NCBI GenBank assembly: GCA_029260675.1
Contig: JAJDCV010000283.1
Span: 1-13,028 of the forward strand
Reading direction: 5' to 3'
Length of the DNA: 13,028 bases
From: Phycisphaeraceae bacterium
GTDB taxonomy: Bacteria > Planctomycetota > Phycisphaerae > Phycisphaerales > Phycisphaeraceae
Shown: positions 7,388 to 13,028 of the stretch, one piece after another
Position numbering within the stretch: the stretch's first letter is position 1
Layout of the letters: every line of letters starts with the position of its first letter
The notes under the pieces: model-generated
Seen by the model: the letters and a program-made list of their open reading frames with translations, nothing else
Databases searched by the model: none
Told to the model about the DNA's origin: nothing
Translations under genes and position numbers: made by a program

Positions 7388-9244
7388 TTAAGACTGCTCT
7401 TCCAGGAGCCGGGCGTTGTACGTCGCCAGCAGGTCCTGTCGGCGAAGCAGCCCCAGCACTTTCTCCGGGCTCTCCGCGTCGACCACGGGCAGCTCTTCGT
7501 AGGACTCGAACACGAAACGGCTGATCGCGCTGGACAGATCCATCTGCAGGGTCAAGGGCTCGACACCAGGCATCGCCAGGTCCTGCGCCACCGCCAGGCT
7601 CCCCGCGTCCGCTTCGTAAAGGAACTGCCGGATGTCGTTGAGTCCGAAGAGCCCGTAGTACCTGCCCTCGTTATCGATTACCGGGAACGACGCCTGCCGG
7701 GTCATCGGGATCAGGTGCGCCATGTCGCTAAGCGGCATACCCAGCGGGACGTTGACAAAGTCCCGGGCCGCGTCGTGCAGTGCATCGCTGACAGATAAGC
7801 CCTGGAGGACGTCGATGATGAAGTCCCCGCGGTGGGCCGCGGATTCCAACCGGTTGGCGACCTGCTCGCGGTAGATCGTCTGTCGGCGGTTTAAGAGGTA
7901 GGCCAGGGCACAGACCCACATCGACGGTAATAATAGCGTGTAGCTGGCGGTCATCTCCGAGACCATGATCAGTGTGCTTACCGGTGTGCAGGCCGTCGCC
8001 GCGAAGAAGCTGGCCATCCCCAGGATCGTAAACATCGGGACCAGTTCGGGCGGGACCAGGCCCGGCGTCCATTTGTTAAAAAGCAGGCCGACCACCGCGC
8101 CCAGTGCCCCGCCGATGACCATGCTCGGCCCGAACACCCCGCCGGAGCCGCCGGAACCGATCGTCAAAGACGTCGTCAGCAGTTTGCCCAGCCCCACCGC
8201 CAGGAGCAACAGGATCGTCATCTTCGTCGGGTCTTCCAGGATGTGTTGAAGGAACCCGTACCCGAACGACAACACGCTGAGGCTTTCCTTTTCCAGGTCG
8301 GGGGTGACCGACGAACGCAGCGCGTAATAAAGCCCCACCGCAAACAGCCCCGTCGCACCGGCACCGATGGCGGGCTTGAGGATTTTGGGCACGGGGAGCC
8401 GCTTGAACAACCCTGTGATCCCGTAGAAACACCGGATATAAACCCACGACATCATGACCATCACCACCGCCAGCACGGTCAACGGCAGCAGCAGCAGCGG
8501 CTGGTTGAACGGAATCGCCTTGACCTCGAACAACGGCTGAAATCCGAAGACCAAACAGAAGACGCAATATGCGATCGACGTGGAGATGAACGCCGGGATC
8601 AGCGCCTCGGCCTCGAAGTCCGGGTCGCGGTAGAGCACCTCGGCGGCGAAGATCGCGCCCGCCAACGGGGCGTGGAAGATCGCCCCGATCCCCGCGCCTA
8701 ACCCCGCCGTCATCAGCACGCGGCGGTCGGAGTCCGGGAGTTTTAGTTTTGTTGCCAGGAATGAACCGAACCCCGCGCCGATCTGTGCGATCGGGCCCTC
8801 GCGGCCGCCGGAGCCCCCGGTCCCCAGTGTGATCGCGGACGACACCATCTTGACGATCGGGACACGGCCACGCACCACGCCGCCCTTGTTGTGATACGCA
8901 TCGATCGCCGCGTCGGTCCCGTGGCCCTCCGCCTCGGGTGCGAATTTATAGACCAGCGCCCCGCTGATCAGCCCGCCGACAATCGGCACGATCAGCAGCA
9001 GCCAAGGGGTCAGGTCCGTGTGCCCAAGGCCGGCGCCAAACACGTCGCTGTACTCCGCCTCGTTGGCCGGGCCGCCTTGGTGATAGCCCGCGAACCACTC
9101 CAGGCTCACGTGTGTGATCAACAGGCAAAGCAGGTTGAACGCGATCGCCCCCAGCCCCGCCACCACGCCCACAATCGGCGCCAGCATAAGGCTGCGGTTG
9201 GTGCGGGGGACCAGTGCTCTGAGTTTTTTATAAAGCTCGACCAT
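7388..9244 (-). CDS. ClC-family chloride channel or antiporter with C-terminal CBS pair
   Basis: Integral membrane anion transporter of the ClC family. From ATG 9244 it is 618 aa: a ClC membrane core (about 20-452) and two CBS domains (about 475-605), which in this family sense adenine nucleotides. Motifs in order: GSGGREGP (144-151) with the gating Glu149; GSGGSGGVFGPSMVIGGALG (363-382), the helix-N loop; SYTLLLPSM (434-442), with Tyr435 at the position of the anion-coordinating tyrosine. The usual first motif GSGIP reads GHGTD (107-111), so selectivity and channel-versus-exchanger mode cannot be assigned. The open frame extends to a TTG at 9265, but that codon overlaps a TATGAT box, so I prefer the ATG; neither has a Shine-Dalgarno. 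It is the first gene of the minus-strand cluster with rnpA, yidD and probably yihY. Confidence 0.93.
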   Translation of the reverse strand: MVELYKKLRALVPRTNRSLMLAPIVGVVAGLGAIAFNLLCLLITHVSLEWFAGYHQGGPANEAEYSDVFGAGLGHTDLTPWLLLIVPIVGGLISGALVYKFAPEAEGHGTDAAIDAYHNKGGVVRGRVPIVKMVSSAITLGTGGSGGREGPIAQIGAGFGSFLATKLKLPDSDRRVLMTAGLGAGIGAIFHAPLAGAIFAAEVLYRDPDFEAEALIPAFISTSIAYCVFCLVFGFQPLFEVKAIPFNQPLLLLPLTVLAVVMVMMSWVYIRCFYGITGLFKRLPVPKILKPAIGAGATGLFAVGLYYALRSSVTPDLEKESLSVLSFGYGFLQHILEDPTKMTILLLLAVGLGKLLTTSLTIGSGGSGGVFGPSMVIGGALGAVVGLLFNKWTPGLVPPELVPMFTILGMASFFAATACTPVSTLIMVSEMTASYTLLLPSMWVCALAYLLNRRQTIYREQVANRLESAAHRGDFIIDVLQGLSVSDALHDAARDFVNVPLGMPLSDMAHLIPMTRQASFPVIDNEGRYYGLFGLNDIRQFLYEADAGSLAVAQDLAMPGVEPLTLQMDLSSAISRFVFESYEELPVVDAESPEKVLGLLRRQDLLATYNARLLEEQS

Positions 9245-9256
9245 GGCAAGCGGTGC

Positions 9257-9262
9257 ATCATA
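9257..9262 (-). promoter_or_regulatory. Possible -10 box for the clc-rnpA-yidD cluster
   Basis: TATGAT (five of six to TATAAT) on the minus strand ends 12 nt before the ATG at 9244. The predicted transcript would have a leader of only about 5 nt. No clear -35 is present. Its overlap with the alternative TTG start supports the shorter ORF. Confidence 0.3.
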
Positions 9263-9320
9263 CAAAGATTCGTGGTGAGCCTGTCGTAGGGGTCTTGGCG
9301 GGTCCGGGATGCCCGGTTTT

Positions 9321-9329
9321 TGTTAGAAT
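9321..9329 (+). promoter_or_regulatory. Extended -10 element for the PLP-enzyme gene
   Basis: TGTTAGAAT matches the extended -10 form TGnTATAAT, with TAGAAT at 9324-9329. Transcription would start near 9336, leaving about 44 nt that include the GGAGG ribosome-binding site. The same TAGAAT hexamer precedes two other genes here (11345-11350 and 12574-12579), suggesting it is a common -10 in this genome. Confidence 0.45.
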
Positions 9330-9379
9330 CCATAGGTCCAGGGGGCAGGGGTAGCAGTGGGGACGGAGGTTTGCCGACG

Positions 9380-10393
9380 ATGACGCAGCAGGACGTACCG
9401 CGGAACTCAATCACCCCAAGCACCCCATCTGACCTGCCCACGCACGACGCCATCCGAGACGCCGCCGGGCTGGTCCACCAGGCCGTCCCACCGACCCCGC
9501 AGTACGCCTGGCCGCTGCTTTGTGAGCGTGTCGGCGCCGGGGTCTGGGTCAAGCACGAGAACCACACACCCACCGGCGCGTTCAAGGTCCGTGGCGGTCT
9601 GGTCCTGCTGGATCAACTCAAGCACGATCACCCCGGCCTGCCCGGTGTGATCACCGCCACCAAAGGCAACCACGGCCAGTCCATCGGCTTCGCCGCCAAA
9701 CGCCTGGGCATCAAGGCCGTGATCGTCGTGCCCCACGGCAACAGCGTCGAGAAGAACCACGCCATGCGCGCCCTGGGTGTCGAACTGATCGAGCACGGCG
9801 AGGACTTCCAGGCCGCACTCGAACACGCTCATGTGTTGTCACAACACCGCGGCCTGATCCCCATCCCACCGATCCACGAAGCCTTGATCCGTGGGGTCGC
9901 GACCTACTCGCTGGAGTTTTTAGAGAACGCGCCGCCACTGGATACGGTCTACATCCCCATCGGCATGGGCTCAGGCTTCTGCGCGATGGCGGCGGCACGA
10001 CAGGCCCTGGACCTGACCACGAAAATCGTCGGCGTCGTCTCCGAGCACGCCCCGACCTATGCCCTGTCTTATGAGCAAGGCAAACCCGTCCCGCACCCGG
10101 TCAGCACTAAACTCGCCGACGGCCTGGCCTGCCGTCAGGTCGACGAGTACGCCTTAAGGATCCTTACCCAACACGCCGAGCGCATCGTCCGTGTCACCGA
10201 TGATGAAGTCGCCGCCGCGATGCGTCATTACTTCACCGACACCCACAACGTCGCCGAGGGCGCAGGGGCTGCGCCGCTGGCTGCGCTACTCAAAGAAAGA
10301 GGCACGATGGCCGGCAAGCGCGTCGGGGTGGTGTTGACCGGGGGGAACGTGGATGCGGAGGTGTTTGCCGGAGTTCTTGCCGAGGCCACGTAA
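9380..10393 (+). CDS. Threonine dehydratase-like PLP-dependent enzyme (catalytic domain only)
   Basis: Fold-type II PLP enzyme most like threonine/serine ammonia-lyases, which deaminate the hydroxy-amino acid to a 2-oxoacid. I chose ATG 9380 (337 aa), with GGAGG at 9365-9369 and a 10-nt spacer; the frame continues upstream to TTG 9320, but that overlaps the likely -10. Lys69 in TGAFKVRGG is the Schiff-base lysine, KGNHGQSIGF (95-104) contacts the cofactor, and IGMGSGFCA (194-202) is the phosphate-binding glycine loop. LTGGN (319-323) near the C-terminus is where the family places its pyridine-nitrogen contact. The usual GGGG-type loop is GMGSG, a variant I associate with a threonine dehydratase subfamily. 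No ACT regulatory domain follows, so it is not a full biosynthetic IlvA. The true substrate could be threonine, serine or hydroxyaspartate. It is divergent from clc and apparently monocistronic. Confidence 0.85.
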   Translation: MTQQDVPRNSITPSTPSDLPTHDAIRDAAGLVHQAVPPTPQYAWPLLCERVGAGVWVKHENHTPTGAFKVRGGLVLLDQLKHDHPGLPGVITATKGNHGQSIGFAAKRLGIKAVIVVPHGNSVEKNHAMRALGVELIEHGEDFQAALEHAHVLSQHRGLIPIPPIHEALIRGVATYSLEFLENAPPLDTVYIPIGMGSGFCAMAAARQALDLTTKIVGVVSEHAPTYALSYEQGKPVPHPVSTKLADGLACRQVDEYALRILTQHAERIVRVTDDEVAAAMRHYFTDTHNVAEGAGAAPLAALLKERGTMAGKRVGVVLTGGNVDAEVFAGVLAEAT

Positions 10394-10425
10394 TCTGAAT
10401 GGCCGAATAGTGAATCGGGGTAAAG

Positions 10426-10446
10426 ATGAGACTGTCTGAGTCTCAT
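10426..10446. terminator. Hairpin between convergent genes, possible terminator without a T-tract
   Basis: The perfect 8-bp stem ATGAGACT (10426-10433), loop GTCTG, AGTCTCAT (10439-10446) lies between the stops of the PLP-enzyme gene (10393) and the convergent membrane-protein gene (10465). No T-run follows on either strand, so the terminator assignment is tentative. Confidence 0.4.
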
Positions 10447-10464
10447 GTAAGCCACGTCGTGATC

Positions 10465-11337
10465 TCACACCGAGACGGCGGTGGTGTGGCGGACGTGTTC
10501 GAGGGTCTGCGCCAGGCCGACGCCCAGGACGCAGCCGGTGATGCCGGCGGAAGCGTACTGGATCGGCAGGGCCAGGGCGAGGTTCAGGAGGTTGTGGCTG
10601 TAGAGGTCCGCGAGCAGGGCGTCGGTGGTGGTGTAGGATCGCGCGACCCAGAGGTATGCCGCCAGTGCGACCGCCATCGGGCTCAGCAGGATCACCACCG
10701 GGTTGCGTTGGGGGATGGCCATATTCCCGATGAGCGCGGCGACGCCGAAGCCCAGCAACAGCGAGCCGTTGACGTGTCCGCCATCGGACGACTGTATCAA
10801 CAGGTTGCAGATAAACGCGCCGGCGACGGCGGTGATCAGACCGGCCAGCAACGCCGGGCCGTTGGGTAAGGTCAGTTCAGTCCGTGTGCCCAGATGTTGT
10901 GCGGTGGCGAGCATGTTCAGGCCGGGGCGGACTTTGGTTTGCAGCCGGTCGATCAAGATGATGACCAGGGCCAAGAGGACAAGCCAGATCACCGCTTCGA
11001 CCGCCAGCGGGCGGAAACCTGCCTGGAGTTCGGTCCGGCGGAGGTAGCCGTCGATCGACCCGCCCATCGAGCCCAGCAGCAGCAGCGAGCCGCAGACGGT
11101 GAACGTACCTGCCAGCGGGTTGCCGGTTGATGCGGTGACCAGCCCCAGGATTATCGCGGGCAGCCCGGCTGCGATGACAATCAGCACCGCGGATGGTGTG
11201 CCGACATGGGCGTCCATCAGGCTAAGCCCGGTGGATCCGTCTGCCGCCGTCAATGCCCCCAATGCCAGCAACCAGCACAGCCCCCCGATGACCAGGGATA
11301 GCCCGATGACCAGACGGTGTTTTAGCTGTGGCAGCAT
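10465..11337 (-). CDS. Polytopic membrane protein of unknown function
   Basis: I do not recognise this 290-aa protein. It is strongly hydrophobic, with about eight predicted membrane segments, near residues 9-31, 47-66, 73-91, 112-130, 162-182, 190-207, 211-230 and 258-278. Loops are short. The charged stretches are the N-terminus (PQLKHR), the segment around 95-105 (DGYLRRTELQ) and a larger hydrophilic loop at about 131-158. Glycine and small residues are frequent inside helices, as in transporters or channels, but no named family motif is visible and no catalytic motif is seen. The start codon ATG 11337 has no Shine-Dalgarno but has TAGAAT 7 nt upstream. The gene follows tatC in the same direction after 144 bp containing an inverted repeat, so it is probably a separate transcription unit. 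Coding potential is supported by the long consistent hydrophobic pattern. Confidence 0.7.
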   Translation of the reverse strand: MLPQLKHRLVIGLSLVIGGLCWLLALGALTAADGSTGLSLMDAHVGTPSAVLIVIAAGLPAIILGLVTASTGNPLAGTFTVCGSLLLLGSMGGSIDGYLRRTELQAGFRPLAVEAVIWLVLLALVIILIDRLQTKVRPGLNMLATAQHLGTRTELTLPNGPALLAGLITAVAGAFICNLLIQSSDGGHVNGSLLLGFGVAALIGNMAIPQRNPVVILLSPMAVALAAYLWVARSYTTTDALLADLYSHNLLNLALALPIQYASAGITGCVLGVGLAQTLEHVRHTTAVSV

Positions 11338-11344
11338 GGCTGGG

Positions 11345-11350
11345 ATTCTA
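11345..11350 (-). promoter_or_regulatory. TAGAAT -10 placed for a leaderless transcript
   Basis: On the minus strand GATAGAATCCCAGCCATG places TAGAAT 7 nt before the start codon of the membrane-protein gene. With normal -10 to start-site spacing, the RNA would begin at the ATG. No Shine-Dalgarno is present. Confidence 0.45.
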
Positions 11351-11380
11351 TCGCAGTTGCCGCCGCGGTGCCTGTTGGGA

Positions 11381-11444
11381 GTTTAGCGGGTGATCGCAGC
11401 CTGGCCCTTTGGCCAACACGTCGGTCTATGGCCCGCCGCTAAAC
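11381..11444. repeat. Nested inverted repeat downstream of tatC
   Basis: GTTTAGCGG (11381-11389) pairs perfectly with CCGCTAAAC (11436-11444). Inside is a second stem, TGGCC (11402-11406), loop CTTT, GGCCA (11411-11415). The element starts 37 nt beyond the tatC stop and lies upstream of the -10 for the next gene, so it probably belongs to the tatC 3' end as a transcript-end structure or a dispersed palindromic repeat. No T-run follows. Confidence 0.5.
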
Positions 11445-11481
11445 GGGATGTGGTGTTTCCATGTGAGATAAGCGAGACGGA

Positions 11482-12567
11482 TTATGCCTCGCCCGCGTCG
11501 GCGGGCTCACCGGTCTTGCGGTAGGTCACGCGCATCACCACCAGGCCCAGCTCGAACAGGCCCCACAACGGCATCGCCAGCGCGAACATGCTGATCGGGT
11601 CCGCCGGGGTGAGCAGCGCCCCCAGCAGGAAGCAGACGAAGATGCAGTACCGGCGGTACTTGCTGACGGTCTGCGGGGCGATCAGCCTGGACCAGCCCAT
11701 GATCATCATGACCACCGGGAGCTGGAACGAGATCACCACGCCCAGCATCAGCATCGTGACGAAACTGATGTATTGGCCGATCTCGATCATCGGCGCGAGC
11801 ATGGACTGGCCGACCAGCGGGACGTAGGTGATGGTTCGGCCGGAAATATGTACGCGCAGCTGGCCCTCGGGTTGTTTGATCCATGCCTGGCCCTCGATCG
11901 GGTTCGGCGGGTCGGCATCCAGGGTCTGGAACAGGTAGGACGGGCCCGTCTGCGGCGCGGGATCGAGGTTGTCAGGCACGTCAACTCCAACATCGCCGGG
12001 CGTCCGGGGTGAGCCGTAAGCGCTGAGCACCCAGCCGGTCAGCCCGCCGCTTGGCGGCCCCTGCGCATCCGGCGGGGGGAACCCAGTTGTGAAGAAAATC
12101 AAAAACGCGAGCGTCATCGGTAGCAGGATGTAGTACATGAACAACACGCCCAGCACCGACATCAGCGAACTGAACGGGGCGACCAGGTACGCGGCCTTGC
12201 GTTCGTGCGCGTAAAGCCCGCTTTCGATGAACTTCCACAGCTGATAGCAGACCCAGGGCGAGGCGAGAATCAGCCCGACGATCAGCCCGACCTTCATGTA
12301 GACGCTGAAACCGGTGGTGACCGCGAGGTTGTAGGTCTGCGGCGGCAGCCCGAAGTATTGCAGGATCTGTGCCAGCGGCTTGACCAGCCAGCCGACGATC
12401 TGTCGGCCGTAGATCAGGCCGATGGCACTGGTGACCAAAGGCCCCAGCAGCGCGAGGATCAGCCTCCGCCGCAGGTCTTCCAGGTGATCGCCGAAGCTCA
12501 TCCGCGCTTCGTCCAGGCGTGTGCGTTCCGGCGTGGTGGGTTCGTGGTCGATCTGGTCAAGCGGCAT
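11482..12567 (-). CDS. tatC: Sec-independent protein translocase subunit TatC
   Basis: The core receptor of the twin-arginine translocase, which binds twin-arginine signal peptides and recruits TatA to export folded proteins. The 361-aa product contains the family hallmarks: MSFGDHLEDLRRRL (23-36) before TM1, SPWVCYQLWKFIESGLYAHERK (adjoining motifs 103-124) with the conserved Glu115 and Glu122, and GALLTPADPISMFALAMPL (316-334) before the last helices. Six membrane segments are expected near 37-55, 86-106, 128-158, 267-290, 307-325 and 328-346. It is longer than the usual ~250 aa because about 95 residues (163-258), rich in Pro/Gly/Asp, are inserted in the periplasmic loop between TM3 and TM4. 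The start ATG 12567 lacks a Shine-Dalgarno and has TAGAAT 6 nt upstream. Met23 is a less likely alternative. No tatA or tatB is in the window. Confidence 0.95.
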   Translation of the reverse strand: MPLDQIDHEPTTPERTRLDEARMSFGDHLEDLRRRLILALLGPLVTSAIGLIYGRQIVGWLVKPLAQILQYFGLPPQTYNLAVTTGFSVYMKVGLIVGLILASPWVCYQLWKFIESGLYAHERKAAYLVAPFSSLMSVLGVLFMYYILLPMTLAFLIFFTTGFPPPDAQGPPSGGLTGWVLSAYGSPRTPGDVGVDVPDNLDPAPQTGPSYLFQTLDADPPNPIEGQAWIKQPEGQLRVHISGRTITYVPLVGQSMLAPMIEIGQYISFVTMLMLGVVISFQLPVVMMIMGWSRLIAPQTVSKYRRYCIFVCFLLGALLTPADPISMFALAMPLWGLFELGLVVMRVTYRKTGEPADAGEA

Positions 12568-12573
12568 GGGCAG

Positions 12574-12579
12574 ATTCTA
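12574..12579 (-). promoter_or_regulatory. TAGAAT -10 placed for a leaderless tatC transcript
   Basis: On the minus strand TTAGAATCTGCCCATG puts TAGAAT 6 nt before the tatC start codon, so RNA would begin at about the A of the ATG. No -35 and no Shine-Dalgarno are visible. Confidence 0.45.
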
Positions 12580-12668
12580 ATGGGTATCGCGTCGGGGCGG
12601 GGGCGTGGTGGGTTTCGAGGGGGTGGGGACAGCGTATCATTTGAACCGATGTCGCGGCGTATTTTTAT

Positions 12669-12716
12669 TAGCCCCGCATGTATATGCGAGATTCCGCGGA
12701 TATTCATCCGCGGCTA
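12669..12716. repeat. Three-stem palindromic element between queA and tatC
   Basis: An outer stem TAGCC (12669-12673) with GGCTA (12712-12716) encloses two hairpins: CGCAT (12675-12679), loop GTAT, ATGCG (12684-12688); and CCGCGGAT (12694-12701), loop ATTC, ATCCGCGG (12706-12713). The second hairpin and the outer stem share two G residues, so the folds compete slightly. It fills most of the gene-free 12568-12761 gap. The absence of a T-run downstream of queA argues for a REP-like element over a classical terminator. Confidence 0.55.
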
Positions 12717-12761
12717 TGACAGGCAGGTACGCTAACGAGCTTGGGGATTACTCAAAGCACG

Positions 12762-13028
12762 TTAGATAATCAGCATCGCGTCGCCGAAGGAGTAGAAGCG
12801 GTAGCGTTCGCGGATCGCTTCACCGTACCAGTCCATCAGCCGGCCGATCCCGACCCCGGGCAGGGTGGCGACCAGGGCCAGCAGGGTCGAACGCGGCAGG
12901 TGGAAGTTGGTCAGCAGGTGGTCGGTGTAGCGGAACGCGAAGCCGTTGTCGGGGGTGATGAAAAGGGATGTGTCGGTGGTGTAGCCCCGCTCGGAGGCGT
13001 GGGTGGGATCGGTCGGCAGGCTCTCGAT
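12762..13028 (-). CDS. queA: tRNA preQ1(34) S-adenosylmethionine ribosyltransferase-isomerase (partial, N-terminus off the right edge)
   Basis: Catalyses transfer and isomerisation of the ribosyl moiety of S-adenosylmethionine to preQ1-modified tRNA, giving epoxyqueuosine in the wobble position of tRNAs with GUN anticodons. Only the last 88 residues are present; the frame is open to the right edge. The segment is diagnostic: TDTSLFITPDNGFAFRYTDH, then LLTNFHLPRSTLLALVATL (the strongly conserved TNFHLP-STL motif) and the C-terminal ERYRFYSFGDAMLII, ending at TAA 12762-12764. Full-length QueA is about 340-350 aa, so roughly three quarters lies outside the window. No other queuosine genes are visible. 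It is transcribed in the same direction as tatC, but separated from it by 194 bp containing a palindromic element, so co-transcription is doubtful. Confidence 0.96.
   Translation of the reverse strand: MESLPTDPTHASERGYTTDTSLFITPDNGFAFRYTDHLLTNFHLPRSTLLALVATLPGVGIGRLMDWYGEAIRERYRFYSFGDAMLII

Noticed and set aside
7369..7430. Search for rpmH just upstream of rnpA
   Set aside because: The region is the C-terminus of the ClC protein; no L34-like frame is present.
12650..12736. Small plus-strand ORF (28 codons) in the queA-tatC gap
   Set aside because: It is mostly formed by the palindromic element, lacks a Shine-Dalgarno and has no recognisable product.

Overview
The window is GC-rich and gene-dense and reads as ordinary bacterial chromosome. 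Protein character (a sigma-70 relative lacking the usual region 2.4 tryptophans, a TatC with a large periplasmic insertion, an rnpA-yidD pair without rpmH or yidC) and short palindromic intergenic repeats suggest a Planctomycetota lineage, plausibly Phycisphaerae. That placement is inference from recognition, not from a search.

Layout, left to right. Positions 1-609 (-) hold nearly all of a Mn-type superoxide dismutase whose C-terminus runs off the left edge. A 427-bp AT-rich intergenic region then leads into a sigma-70 family factor (1037-2041, +). Its 3' side faces a TPR lipoprotein (2230-3204, -). The gap between these convergent genes holds a strong bidirectional terminator bracketed by two copies of one palindrome in opposite orientation, a REP/BIME-like arrangement. 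nadE, encoding glutamine-dependent NAD+ synthetase (3328-5085, +), is divergent from the TPR gene and convergent with a four-gene minus-strand cluster transcribed clcA-type channel > rnpA > yidD > yihY (9244 down to 5215). A divergent PLP-dependent threonine-dehydratase-like gene follows (9380-10393, +). Then come an unrecognised polytopic membrane protein (10465-11337, -), tatC (11482-12567, -) and the 3' end of queA (12762-13028, -), which runs off the right edge.

The genes are mostly housekeeping: oxidative defence, transcription initiation, NAD synthesis, tRNA maturation (RNase P protein), membrane protein insertion (YidD), ion transport, Tat export and queuosine synthesis. rnpA and yidD overlap by 7 nt and sit directly behind the channel gene, so they are probably co-transcribed.

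I found no phage, IS, CRISPR, toxin-antitoxin or defence system, and no convincing new multi-gene system. The points most worth a second look are: four kinds of palindromic or inverted-repeat intergenic element; the roughly 95-residue insertion in TatC; rnpA-yidD detached from its usual partners; TAGAAT -10-like hexamers placed exactly where leaderless transcripts would begin at tatC and the adjacent membrane-protein gene; and the atypical sigma factor.
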